Source of the DNA: Prunella strophiata
Lineage: Eukaryota; Chordata; Aves; Passeriformes; Prunellidae
Length of the DNA: 64,000 nt
Assembly: GCA_036583965.1 (NCBI GenBank)
Contig: JAZBQD010000019.1
Span: 3,835,006-3,899,005 of the forward strand
Direction: 5' to 3'
In this document: one piece after another, positions 23,726 through 64,000 of the stretch
Layout of the letters: each line of letters begins with the position of its first letter
How positions within the stretch are numbered: position 1 is the stretch's first letter
Position numbers and translations under genes: made by a program
The notes under the pieces: model-generated
Databases searched by the model: none
Told to the model about the DNA's origin: nothing
Seen by the model: only the letters and a program-made list of their open reading frames with translations

Positions 23726-26700
23726 CACCACACACCCACTCCACACAGACAGGGCCCTGTGCCACTCACCTTTGGGCACCTGCCTGAAAGACCCATCACA
23801 ACATTTGCTTGTTTTTACTCTAGGGAGGGTCTGGACCCTCTTGGACCTGAATTCCTTCCAGCTGCCCATCCCTATGGATTTTCTGCTTCTCTCTCTACAC
23901 CTTCCTGCCTGGGTCTTGCATGGTGCCAGCCCTCTCCAAGGTTGAGATAAGGATGACCAGGAGTGACTTGTAGTGATGGTGGAAAGGTTTGACCAGCCCC
24001 CACTCCGTGTCCCCTCAGCAATCCATCCCTCCTGCAGGACCCTGGCTGTCAGGAATGGTGTGGAAATTCTGCTAATCCCATGAAGCCATAGAGAGCTTTT
24101 CCCCCATTTGCTGGATGTATGAAATCCATATGTCATCAATCTCTTTCTGGTGGCTGGAGCCTGCTCATGAAGCTTAAATCTCTGGCATGTGGCTGGGAGC
24201 ACGAGGGCCAAGTCCTGGTGCCTGCCAGCACAAGCTTCCACCTCCCACTTCTCCTGCTGCCCTCTTGTCTCCCTCCCCTGGCAGCCAGCACCCCCTGCAG
24301 CCACTCCTGGATCCATTTTAGGGGAATCAAATGGTTCCTGCATAAAACTGGTGGTGGAGCAGCCCAGATGTGCTGTTGGAGCAAGGAGGAGGCAGAGCTG
24401 GGCAGCTGGCTGCCTGCTTTCCCCTGGGAGGGCATCACCAGTGCTCCAAAATCTTCTTCCCAAACCACCTGCCAGCCCTCAAGCTGCCAAAAAAGCAATA
24501 AATGAAGTGTAGCAGGGTCAGCTGCCTGGCCTCCTCCAGCACTGGGGAGCTGAGGCTGCTTAAAATTGTTGGCATTGCCAAATTTGGGGGACAAAAATCA
24601 GCCCTTTGTCGATATTGTCTTTGCTTCAGCGCCCACCTTGGGCTTTCCAAATTCCTCTCCAGAGGCTGGGCAAAAGAAATGGGCAAAGGGGGTTGGTCTG
24701 GGAAACAACCCAGCCCTCCACAGTGGGAGTGTGTGTCTGAGGAGGTCCTGCAGTTGGCAGGGGGGAGCTGGCAGAGACTGGGCACCGTGGAGAGGTGACA
24801 GACCTGCTGGTGGCAGGAATGCTGCCCCACCACTGCCAAGCTGCCCCCGAGACCCAGCACGGGCCAGGCACAGAGCAGATGTGGGAGTGCTGCCACAGAG
24901 AGGTGCACAAGAACAGGGAATGAGGCCCAGGAACAGCTCAGGGTTGGGATGAGGGGAGAATTCACATGGGGTCAGAGCCCTTCTCCCTTTATCTTTGGGA
25001 GATTTGGGTAGCTTACTTTATTTTAGTCCCTTGCAATACATTTATATAAAGCTGCTTTGGGCTGAGTGCTTCTTAGTGCTGGTCTCTGCTCTAGTTAAAC
25101 ATAAATGTTTTAAAGTGCACAGATAGGTTTTTAACAGGGGAAAAAATTGCATGTGAATTACATTTATTTCTTGTTTACCCATACGGCTCCAGCCAACACT
25201 TATCGACAGATTAACTTTCACTAAACTTTCTATGTAATATGTTTTAAAAACCCACTTCAAGTGCAGATTCTATTAGTTCCTGACCTTATGTTTTAAGAGG
25301 AAGAAAGTGGCTTTACACCACATGAAATGTGTTAATGCATGGATAGAAGTCCTCTTATCCTCCTGCTTACATTAGGTCCAATCAGGAGAATGGATTATGT
25401 TTTTAATAATCTGACATTAGTATTAAAAGTAATATTTAAGGCATTAGGATCCATAACTGCTGTGGTGTGTTCAGAGCTTTCTCTTTGTGTGTGTGCACAC
25501 GGGGCTGGGCTAAAACATATGTTTATGAAACAATGCATTAGCCCAAAACCTCCCCAAATATATGGGGATAAATTGGGGCAGCAGATTACTGTTGACATCA
25601 CTTTTTCAATTAGAGGCAGAGGGAAGATTTGATGGCCATTTTAAAACTGATTATGGAGGGCAGGGATTAGAGGCTGTTAGGAACAGGAGGTCTTGCTCTC
25701 CTCTCAGCCTTGGCCTCCTGGAGCTCTGTGGACTTCAGGACTGGGTGCTGCTTTATGGGGTGGAATAAGGCCAGAGGCACTGGTGGCACTGGTTTTATGT
25801 ACATTTCATCTGCACATGGGGCTGGGCCTCTCTGCCTGTCTTAGTCCCTTGGAAACATTGCATGGGACAGGGGAAAAAATTTGGAGTCTTTATCCCTAAA
25901 CTGAATGTTTTAGGGGAAAGTCAAGTCTTCCCAGCTGGTCTGGGTGGGTAAACACTGAACCCTGCTAGGCTGGATCTCTTCTCTCTGTCTTCTCTCATGG
26001 TTGGAGGGATATTTAAATAACCTCAAGCCCTGATGTCCCCTGCATCCCCTGGAAAAGACAAAAGGGAGCTGGAAAAGAAACAGGGAACACCAAGAGGAGG
26101 AAATGGTGTGTGTGGCCATCCCCATGCAGAGGAGTGGAGCAGGATCTGCCATCCCAGCCAGATTTCTGCAGGGTTTAATTCCCTCCACTCAGAACCTTAC
26201 TTCTAGGCTTAGTTTGTCTAATTGCAGCCTTTAGCACTTGGGGCTCACTTCAGCTTCATCTGCTCAATTAATCATCCTCCCAGAGTCAGAAATCTTCTCC
26301 TCATGGGGCACTCGCAGCCCACAGCCACGTTACTGCCCACCCTCCTCTCTGCTAAGCTGTAGATTGCTCAATGGAATTACAGAGGGGTTTTTTTTTTTGC
26401 ACCCCTGCTGGTGCTCACAGCAAATTTTAAACCTGTCCTATGTTTTAAGAATCCTCCTTGGGAAGCCTAACCTGAGCCATAAGTGCTGGATGTAACTCCA
26501 CAATTGCTGTTTCCTGTTGGCAAGAATTTGAGATCAAAATGCTTCAGCTTTCACTCCTCATCTGCTGGGAGAGCATCCTCCCTTATTTTCACACACACAC
26601 CTTTCCCTCCCACATCTCCTGGACAGCAGGAATTGCAGGGAGCCTCTACCTTTCCCCCTCTGATGACAAACAAGGCTTTATCTCCCCAACATATGTGCAG

Positions 26701-28417
26701 TAACTGTTGTTTGGTGGCAGAAGGGGAATCCACAAGCTATCCAGCCACTGCACCTGCCTGCTTGGACTGAATTCCCCTACTGGTGTTTGTTGACTGGAGT
26801 TAAGCAGGTCCTGGGCTGGGAGGCCAGCTGGGAAATGCAGTGATTACAGGCACAAACAAACGAGCCAGGGGCGGGGACAGGCAGCCGCTCCTGTTTGACC
26901 ACCACCCAGGGAATTTGGCAACACACCATCCTGACTGTTTTAACTGCAGTCAGGGGAAAGTCGAGCCAGCCAAAGGAGGTGGGAGACAGGATATCCCCCA
27001 CCCTCCAATCTGGACTGGTGACACATTTTGTCTGGGGGAACGTGGCCACCCTGGGGTCTGCAGACTGTCCTGCCTTCCTCTTCCTCTGCCACATGGCCTT
27101 TTCTGTCTCTGAGAGGTGTCTGAGCAGAGCCTCTTTGTCTCCAGCTTCCAGACACAACAGCTGTTTGAGGGGGGCCCTCCTGGCAGCCTCTCACAGGTGT
27201 GGTTTTGGCCAGCACAGGGGTAAAAAGTGCCAGGTGAAAGGATGGGTTGTGCAGAGCTCGTGGTGTTTAGCTGGAAACTTCCTTCCCCAAAAGTGCTGCA
27301 GAGCTGGGTCATTTCTGGGTGGATAAGAGATGAGACCCCACAGGTATCTCCATGCTTGGAGTGACTCCTTGAACTCAGCACCCAATGGATTTCATCCACA
27401 TGTAGAGAAATCAAATGAATTTTAAAGGTTTTTCTTAGTTTTCCCTGGTGTTCTTTCCAGTTGGTCAGCTACAGTGAAGAAAAAAACAGCCCAGATAAAC
27501 TGATATTTATGAATGCCAGTGGATTTTATTCTGGAAAAGCTTGCTTTGGGAAGGTCAAGTTGTACAGCATTATCTCATATTTATGAGTGAAAAACATCCA
27601 CAAGGTTCCTAGAAAACAGGAAAAAAGGCTGCAATTGCCTCCTGTATTGCAAAAGAATTATCTGTGCTGATTAAGCTGTTGCTCATTAGTTCACCAGGCT
27701 TATCAAGGCCTCAACTCACAAGGCCTTCGACCCCAGCAGGAATGATAGCACAGAACATTTGGACCACCTTGGGTCACTGTGCACCCATTTTCCCTTTTTT
27801 TCCTGCTAATATCATGAGTAAATATATGCACAGCTGACCCTGCTGGAGAGTCCCCTGTCCCCTGCAAGAGGCTTCAGTTCCCCTGTGCTTCCTTTTGCAG
27901 TGTAAGTTCAGGCAGATTTGTGGAAAGCAGGAGATTTTGTTTGCGCCTAAATCTTTTTGTAGGATTTTCCTTAAAGGCCTTAATGCCATGGAAAAACATC
28001 AAGAGGCAAATTCTGCTGTGGGTTACACCAAAAGGGGAGTAAGTCAGCTGAAGGCAGTGAGGGAAGCTGGATTTATCCCAGTGGAGGCAGAAGCAGAGCT
28101 CAGCCCCTTGCACTTTGCTATTTTCTGCACCAGCAGTTCTGGCCTTTGAGAAATGAGATGCATTTTTCTCATTGTGGCTTGAGAGGAGCCTGCAAATGCC
28201 AGATGACAGAAAGCAGAGGAGGAGAAGTCTGAGGCTCCTAAATTAGAAGCTGTAGCAACTTCAGGCACTGTCCTATAGAAGCTGCCCTTGGCTTTATGTT
28301 AAATGTTGTTTTCTTGTGATTGTCAGCATTTGGTGTTACAATGATGCTCAGGGAAGGCTCATTTTACCTCAAATCCATGACTGGGCAGTAGCAGATTGGA
28401 AGATTTGTCTCTTTATG

Positions 28418-28528
28418 GGATGGGATTTGGAGCAACTTGGCTTAGTGGGAGGTGTCCCTGCCCATGGCAGGGGGTGGAGTGAGATGGGCTTTAAGGTCTC
28501 TTCCAACCCAAACCATTCCATGAAGATT
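28418..28528 (+). mobile_element. CR1 LINE 3' tail
   Basis: Sense; GATTTGGAGCAACTTGGC, GGTGTCCCTGCCCATGGC, CTTCCAACCCAAACCATTCC. Confidence 0.9.
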
Positions 28529-29341
28529 TTGGAGTCCTTCCCAAAACATCTCCCACAAAGCAGCTTGGTTTGGGTATAGGCTTCTCATGGAGTGCTCTGT
28601 CTACATGGGTGCTGAGCAACTGGTGATGTGAATGGGCAAGCCAGGTCTGGGAATATGCCAGGATTTAATCTGGATTTAATGTAATCCATTTAATCTGTTT
28701 CCTAGCCTGGCCTTCCACAGGAAATGGAGATGGAGCCAAAGCATCCTGATTCTGTTTTTGTGCTTCCTGACCTCTAAGGAGAACAACTGCAGGACCTGTG
28801 CAGACCTTGAAACCAGGGGCTGGAGCATGTTCAAGAGATTTGCCTGGATGTGTGCAGGGTAAAATTCCACCTGAGCTCTGGGGATGCTGCTGAGCTGGGA
28901 CATGCTCCTGTCAGCCACCAGCATGCTGAAGGAAACGTGCCTGAGGTTTGGGTTGTTTTTTGAAGCTGTGGAAAATCCCACTGTCCCAGCCTGATTTTTT
29001 TGGTGAGGTTTATGCTTGAATGGTTCAGCCATTACTGTGAGTGTAAGAGAAGAATATTGTGTTCTGCTCCTGTGTAATAAAACCAGCAGCTCTGGGACTG
29101 TCACCCCCTGGGACAGGAATGAAGGGGGCTGAGCCAGGGATCAGCCAGGGAAAAGCAAACCAGCCCACTCAGCCTAACTCAAAATCCTATCCATGGGTTG
29201 ACCTCCCAAATCTTTTCCCTCCAAAACTTGGAATTTATTACATTGGAGCTCTCCAGGTAATGTGAGCTATCCACAAAATGGCACGTCCTGCATGCTGGCA
29301 CACCTCCATCAGCAGGGCTGCTTGGATAGAGGGAAATGGGA

Positions 29342-29484
29342 ATTACAGAATGCCAGAATGGTTTGGGTTGGAAGGGACCTTAAAGCTCTTCTGATTCCAC
29401 CTCCTGCCATGGGCAGGGACACCTTCCACTATCCCAGGTTGCTCCAAACCCTGTCCAAGCTGGCCTTGGACAATTCCAGGGATG
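29342..29484 (-). mobile_element. CR1 LINE 3' tail
   Basis: Antisense; TTACAGAATGCCAGAATGG, TTGGGTTGGAAGGGACC, TATCCCAGGTTGCTCC. Confidence 0.93.
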
Positions 29485-31049
29485 GGACAAGCCATCTCTC
29501 TCATCCCTCACCATCTCTCCTCCATTCCAACACTACCTGCTGCTCAGCATCTCCACAAGTTGATTTTGGCCACATATCAACACACCACAGTCCTAGTCTG
29601 TGACTTCAACTATGCAGAACAGGGGGAGGAGAAAAGGTTCCCACCACAATCTTACCAGAATGAGATTATTACAGAAAATCCAGTGGGAGAACACAGGTTT
29701 TGGAGCTGACTCTGGAGCTGCATCAATTTCCAGCTGGAATAAAAGACAACTGGGGTAGCTTAACCACGAGTAGCAGCACCAAGGATTTGCTCAGTGGAGG
29801 AACACAACAAACATATGGTGGGGCCAGGCAGTAAAACACAGGTTAAACCAGGTACAGAGGGCAATTTTGGAGGGTACAATTCCTGTCCTACTTGACATCC
29901 TTTGTGCAAATTCCCCGAGCGTGATCCTCAGCTGACACAATTCTGATAGAAGCTTAAAGAAATGGGAATGAAACAGAGAGGACTGATGGAATGTGAAAAA
30001 TTCTTACCTAAATGAGTTCCTTGATGAGTTTAACTGGACCTGTAAGCACAGTTGAAGAAATGAGAGTCTTAAACCCTGAACTGCTGGTACAGATTTTCAG
30101 CCATGTGCTGTGTGTGGGCATTTCTTGGGCCAGGCTGTGAGTTTGGCCACCAGGGTATGGGCTAGAAATTGATGTCCTACACCTGTAATTAAAATAAGGA
30201 TGAAAATGTGTAAATTAGTAAAAAAAGTTCCCTTTATCCAAGCACTTACCAGAGATTAATGGAGCAGCCCAGGGATGAAGGGAACAAGGCCCTCAAGTGG
30301 TGCAGCAACCAGAGAAGATGGTCTGGGAGGTGGTGGTGGAGTCACTGTGCAGATCAGACACTGCCAATAAGGCATGGGGATACATAAATAATATTAGTTC
30401 GAGGAAATCAGGTGTGAAAACATAGTTCAGTTCAGTGTCAGAGTTCTGAGAAAACCAGCTGAGACAAATGGGACCTGTGACTGCTCAGTGTGGCAGAAAA
30501 TCAGCTGGGAGGCCACTGAGACTAGTGCAGGAAGAGATTGGAGTGTTCTACAAGTCAATAAAGCCTTTCTGACAAAGGTGCAAAACTGTGGGAAACAAGA
30601 AATGGGGAAATTAAAAATTAAAACAAGAAGCATGGGGAAATTAGTTCAGTCCTCTTTCCTGTTTGGGGAATAAAATGAAGCTGAGCTTTGAAACAGAACA
30701 AGCTGTCCTGACAGCAGTGGAACCAAGTCTGTTTTCCTATGGAACTGAGCCCCTGTCTTCTCCAGACCTCTGACCCCTTCTCACCTGGGAGATCTTTACC
30801 TTTCTTTTGAATTTTGAGGGGTTCACAAGACACTGGGAGGTTCCTGGTAGGATGTGCAGTGCATGAATCTGGGTCCCTTGGATGGCCAGGGAGAACACAA
30901 GGAACCAGCACAGAGCTTCCCCTCGTGCTTTGGGTGACCAGCCACATCCAAGCATGTCCTTGATGGCTGGATGTACCTTGAAACTGTGCTTTTTCAGGAT
31001 GGGACAGAGAGAACCCCATGTCTGATGGTTTTTGGCTTCTTTTTCTACC

Positions 31050-31625
31050 TCTGTCAAGGTCAGGATTGAAGCTCTCGAGACGATATTTCCTGTTCAGGCT
31101 CAGATGTTTATTATTTCTTATTTATGTTACAAGTTGGGAGTTCTACAGCATTCTACTAACAAGCTACAAAATGGCTAACTATCCTTCTGTACAAGGTCTT
31201 TTAAGGCTAAACTATCCAATTAAGAAATGACATCTGAATTATTTTCACTTTTAACCCAATAACTAATCACTCCAAGTCTGCAATGTGGACTTTTCTGTCC
31301 AGTTACAAAAACCACCCAAACCCACGAAGAAGAAGAAAGAAGAAGGTGAAGAAGAAGGAAGAAGAAGGTGAAGAAGAACAACCAGCCACCACCCTAAAAC
31401 CTCCATCTTGCCCTACATATATTGCTATATTCTAAAACCTTTAACTCTAAGTTTTCCACCCAGTGATATTACACACTTCTAATCAAACTACACACCTGTA
31501 ATCCCAGTGCTATCAATCAATTTTGGAAGCCTTCTTCATGACCTCAGGTCAAATGTAGTATTTTCTTGTGCCCTTCAGCACAGAAAGTTTAAAATTCTCA
31601 GCATCCAGGATTCCAACACATGTCC
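31050..31625 (-). mobile_element. ERV LTR-like block, - orientation
   Basis: Same family as 13070-13605, inverted. On the minus strand it begins TGTGTTGGAATCCTGGATG near 31622 and carries an AATAAT/AATAAA-type signal near its end (31110). A GAAGAAGAAG-rich inner stretch lies at 31325-31380. No internal viral genes are present. Confidence 0.65.
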
Positions 31626-32747
31626 AAGGACAACAGGATGCTCCCTAGACCGGGTGTGCTTTTATTCCACTTTATTCCCCTTGGAAACTCCCCTCTGCAC
31701 CATGTCACTGCAGCCACACTGCTGTACCAGGGATATGGGAGCCTGGTCTTGCTCCCCTCAACAAGCAAGTCATAAAAAGCAGCTTATTCCAGCAACTTAA
31801 GACCAAATAAAAGCAGCATAACCTCCTTTCTCGTGCTTTGCGGGCGGCCATACATCGCCAGTGGAAATTCTGCCAAACTTCTTGTTTAAATATAGGAGCT
31901 GTGCTCCTTTGTCTTGTTGGTGGTCCCCACGAGGAGCTGCTCTCCTTGCATGGGGATATTGTTTAGAATGAAGCCTGGGCTGGCTACTTTGCCATTAAAA
32001 TTCCGTGCCAGCCCAGAGCTGACAATATTGAGGCTTTGCTAAATGTGTGTACGTGTAAGTTCATTAAATGGGTGCTGACTGTTGTTACACGAGTACAGCA
32101 GTTGAGTGCTTTCTGTATTAACCTTATCACCTGATGGGCAAAAGAAAAGGTTTAACTAAAGCTTAGGACTAATTGAACGGTATTTCAGTATTTTCTTATG
32201 TAAAACTGGTTCTGGTCTATTGTTTTTATTTATTTGCAATAACTGTGCTCATTCAAGTTTGTAATGACACTGCCATGGGTGAATAGAATTTGCTTTAAGT
32301 ATTATTCTCCCTTTTCCTATCTCCTGCCTCCTCTAAACTGGGTCTCTCAGGAGAAAATCTGCAACAGAGCCTGGTAAAAAGACAACTCTCTAAGTACACA
32401 GTCATTTTGAGGGAGATACGTTCCCAAGCTGTGTTTTTAAAATTACTTCTAGCAGTTCCTGTTTATTTTCTCTGCCTGCCTTGGGTATTTCCTGTCGGGC
32501 TGAGCACCGAGCGTGGAGCTGGAGGAGATAGGAGAGGAAAAGCCTCTCGAAGAAAGGTGGGAGGTGCCTTATCATCAAGACACTGCACAAACCAGAGCAC
32601 TTTCTTTGCTCGGTTGCCACTAGAGTATGCTCTCGTGCTACAAGTTCCAAGGATTTTTTAGAAAAAAAAAAAAATATCACTCTGTGCAGCACGAGGTCTT
32701 TCAAACGCTTTCCACTTGCACCAGCGGTTTGGGTTTTATCGAAGTAG

Positions 32748-32750
<3 letters not shown>

Positions 32751-32782
<32 letters not shown>
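32751..32782. repeat. 32-base T run
   Basis: Uninterrupted T tract in unique sequence; no retroposed body recognised beside it. Confidence 0.9.
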
Positions 32783-32787
<5 letters not shown>

Positions 32788-33799
32788 TCTCAAAGCTTTG
32801 AGAAAGTCTGGAGGGTTGCTCTGTGGTGAGGTGAATCTAAATTGGGTATGGAAAACTCCCAGCTTCCAGAGCGTGGGTGAAAATGGCCAAAAAATATCTT
32901 ACCTGTGTCTAAAAAACAACAAAAAAAGGAGGTTTGCATGTCCTTCCTGTGTTGGTCGAACCCCTGGGTCATGGCTTGATGAAGAAAGGGGAGGCAAATC
33001 TCACGAATTAATAGATTTCTGCTTACAGAAGAAACATGTAAATTCCCCTTTTCAACATAAAGTGTGCCTGTAATCCCAGCCTTTGAAATGGTGGTAGTTA
33101 TTCAGTAAGATAAAGGCTGCTGTGAGCCTGCCCTACCACATTACAGCAAAGTACTTTGTCACTGGCACCCTAAAAGTTCCAGCTTCTGCATGACAAAGAT
33201 ATACAACAACTTGCAGGACAATTAAAGAACAGTTTGTCCTCACCCTATTATTACCAGCCATTCTTCCACGTTTCGATATTTGCCCGTAAATTGCTACCTC
33301 CCCCATCAATATAATTGTAATCAGCCACGGCTCACATTTGTCTTTGGATGCCTTTTCCAAGGGAAACACAAAGAAGGAAAAATACGGCAAAGAAAAAAGC
33401 CACGCTCCGGATAAAGAGCCTCGCCAGCAGCCTGCTTTCACACACAGGCTGCGCACTTTGCTGCTAAAATTACATTTTAGGAGCCCCAACGGGTGCAGGA
33501 ACAATGACCCCGCTCATTTCCATAGTGACAATGGCTGGTGGAGGATTGGAACGTGTCTTTTCCCTCTCCCCGATGGTGCTCAGCCCACAAGGGCAGAAAC
33601 CTGCCAAGGAGCTGGGTCTGTGGGAGCTCTCGGTCACCTCACGGAGCCGGGAGGTTCCCTGGGGATGGGAGGTCACCGCTGGGTCCTGGTGACAAACACC
33701 AGCTCCTCCAAGCAGCTCCAGTGACTTCTGAGTGGGTGAAAACTTCAGCTGTTCTGTACAGCCCTGCTGAGTGCACAGAGCTTCCCTAAATTCATAAAA

Positions 33800-34176
33800 A
33801 TCAGAGATGGTTTGGGTTGGAAGGGGCCTCAAAGCCCATCTCACTCTCATGGGCACGACACTTTCCACTATTCCACGTATCTCCAAGCCATGTCCAGCCT
33901 GGCCTTGAACACTTCCAGGGATCCAGGGGCAGCCACAGCTGCTCTGGGCACCCTGTGCCAGGACCTCCCACCCTCACAGGGAAGAATTCCTTCCCAATAT
34001 CCCATCTAACCCTACTCTCTTCTAGCTTTGAAGCCATTCCCTCTTGTCCTGTCACTCCATGTTCCTATAAAAAGTCCCTCTCCAGCTCCCTTGGAGCCCT
34101 TCAGGTACAGGAAGGCCACAACGAGGTCACCCCAAACCCTCCTCTGAGCACCCCCAGCTCTCCCAGCTTTCCTCAC
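33800..34176 (-). mobile_element. CR1 LINE 3' fragment
   Basis: Antisense; GGTTTGGGTTGGAAGGGGCC, ATCCAGGGGCAGCCACAGC, CTTCCCAATATCCCATC and AAAAAGTCCCTCTCCAGC. It is the repeat nearest the TMEM260 CpG island. Confidence 0.94.
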
Positions 34177-34389
34177 AGCAGAGGGGCTCCATCCCGCAAA
34201 TCATCCAGGTCGATGTCCCTCCTGTGCTGGGGACCCCGGAATTCCCTTCATGCCTCCCTTGGTTTCATTTTCCAGGGTTTTTGTGCCGCTGTTTCAGCGG
34301 GGCCCTTCGGCAGCAGCTTCTCCAGCCCTCAGAGCACGACGGATGTTCCCTCAGTTGTGCCAGCCCTTAATCCTGCTCTTTTTTTCCCC

Positions 34390-34740
34390 TTAATAAATGC
34401 AAACCTAATTTTCTAACGTCTCCACTTAGATCTAATCCATAAGGCTGTTTATTATCCTCGTTACCCTCTCCTATACCTTTTTCATTTGTATTCAAAAGCC
34501 TCTCTTTAATCTGTCTCAATTCTGCAGGTATGGCCTCGCCGCTCTTTCGTACAATCCCATAATGATTTCCACGGATGTGTTTTAGTCCTCTATCGATAGG
34601 TCTCGGGATGCTATTTGCCTTCCTTAACTGCTTCCCGCAGCGGGAATCGCCGCTTTTAATAATCCGTGCGCCGACACCTTCAATCTTTTCCTTCACCAGC
34701 ATCTTGTGCCACCCCATCCAGGGGTTAAATCTTTTATTAT
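34390..34740. promoter_or_regulatory. Unique CpG-bearing block just upstream of the CpG island
   Basis: AT-rich but with intact CpGs (CTATCGATAGG palindrome, CCGCAGCGGGAATCGCCGC, CCGTGCGCCGACACC). The minus strand is open for 142 codons (34367-34795), with a basic, charged translation. It could be a proximal enhancer or part of a divergent transcript; I do not recognise the protein. Confidence 0.35.
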
Positions 34741-35223
34741 TTGTGAATGGGCACACTGAGGATGTGGTGGAGGGGCTGCAGCCTGCACCCAGCACTGTCC
34801 GAGGAGGGTTTTGATGTGTCTGAGAGCGGCCACAAGGAGTAGATCCTTAAAAAACCTTATCCTGAAGGGGCCATCCCGGGAGCAAGGGAGAGGCAGGACG
34901 CGCTCCGGTCCCCTCCTCCCCGCGGTGGTTTCGCCCCGTCCCCCCCGCGCGCGTTGGTCCCGCCCGGCCGCCCGGCCGCGCTCACCCTCCGCCGCGCCCT
35001 CCCGGCTGTACCAACTCCTCTCCGCGGGGGAGTATGGCAGAGAGCGGGAGGCCGCGCTGGATCGCCTCACGGGGTTCGCGGCTCTCTCTGTTCTCTATCG
35101 GAGATCTGCAATACGAGCAAGCCCCGTAAGGCGCTTTGGGGAGAGCGAGAAGGCGAGCGGCACAGGGGCGCTCCCCCCGCGGGGCGGTGGCTGGCACAGC
35201 CCGCCCGCCCCGCGCGGCCGAAC

Positions 35224-35238
35224 CCGGAAGGTGGCGGC
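35224..35238 (+). promoter_or_regulatory. ETS / YY1-like composite motif
   Basis: CCGGAAG overlaps GAAGGTGGCGGC, one base off the YY1 core AAGATGGCGGC. It lies 5 bases before the ATG at 35243, where such motifs often mark transcription or translation starts of TATA-less genes. Motif match only. Confidence 0.4.
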
Positions 35239-35242
35239 GCAC

Positions 35243-63994
<28,752 letters not shown>

Positions 63995-64000
63995 GTGAGA

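Larger units (their letters stand above)
23726..34879. other. Non-coding flank, gene-proximal part
   Basis: No exon recognised. Contains three CR1 fragments, one LTR-like block, a 32-base T run (32751-32782) and AT-rich unique blocks at 25000-25640, 31830-32350, 33050-33520 and 34390-34740. Open frames at 23696-24505 run both ways through GC-rich DNA and show no conserved domain. Confidence 0.6.

Noticed and set aside
23696..24505. Overlapping long frames on both strands
   Set aside because: Frames on both strands over the same bases, partly inside an AT-rich LTR-like block, with no recognisable domain.
13070..31625. Complete provirus between the two LTR-like blocks
   Set aside because: The blocks are inverted relative to each other and no gag, pol or env sequence lies between them.
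34811..35242. In-frame 144-codon extension upstream of the TMEM260 ATG
   Set aside because: Promoter-type GC-rich DNA with no similarity to the family; the length to GGDAGE from 35243 already fits the human protein.

Overview
The window is avian nuclear DNA, most likely from a songbird or close relative. The evidence is about twenty-two 5'-truncated CR1 LINE tails (the TGGGTTGGAAGG motif beside short ATTCTGTG-type ends), AT-rich ERV LTR-like blocks of a kind seen in passerines, a default-length assembly gap, and a spliced gene whose exon translation matches vertebrate TMEM260 almost residue for residue. It has no bacterial-type operons; nearly all long open frames are chance reads through repeats or GC-rich DNA.

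Layout. 1-34880: a gene-poor flank with no exon I can recognise. It holds a minisatellite interrupted by a 500-N gap (525-1610), scattered CR1 fragments, three LTR-like blocks (about 13070-13605, 23170-23725, 31050-31625) and several unique AT-rich stretches rich in TAAT/ATTA motifs that look like conserved regulatory DNA. 34880-35560: a CpG island with the TMEM260 promoter and exon 1. 35483-39000: a 3.5 kb satellite array (47-bp unit) inside intron 1, starting about 90 bp after the first donor. 39000-64000: the rest of the gene. Ten exons on the + strand (35243-35390, 42699-42730, 43575-43723, 55778-55955, 57881-57994, 59787-59966, 62277-62317, 62675-62758, 63129-63246, 63819-63994) encode about 406 residues. 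The reading frame stays open across all nine junctions and every intron is GT-AG. The last exon ends six bases before the window edge, so the 3' part of the gene lies outside.

Function. TMEM260 is an ER multi-pass protein of the DUF2723 / GT-C class, reported to O-mannosylate IPT domains of plexins and of the MET and RON receptors. The window holds the membrane-spanning catalytic half; the C-terminal soluble part is outside. In mammals the gene lies between PELI2 and OTX2, so the empty left flank and the long, motif-rich intron 3 fit a developmental regulatory landscape. That last point is inference from synteny and base composition, not something the sequence proves.

Most notable: the 47-bp array. 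Its promoter-side units are GC-rich and diverged, while its distal part is about 48 nearly identical copies, as if it grew outward from the edge of the CpG island.
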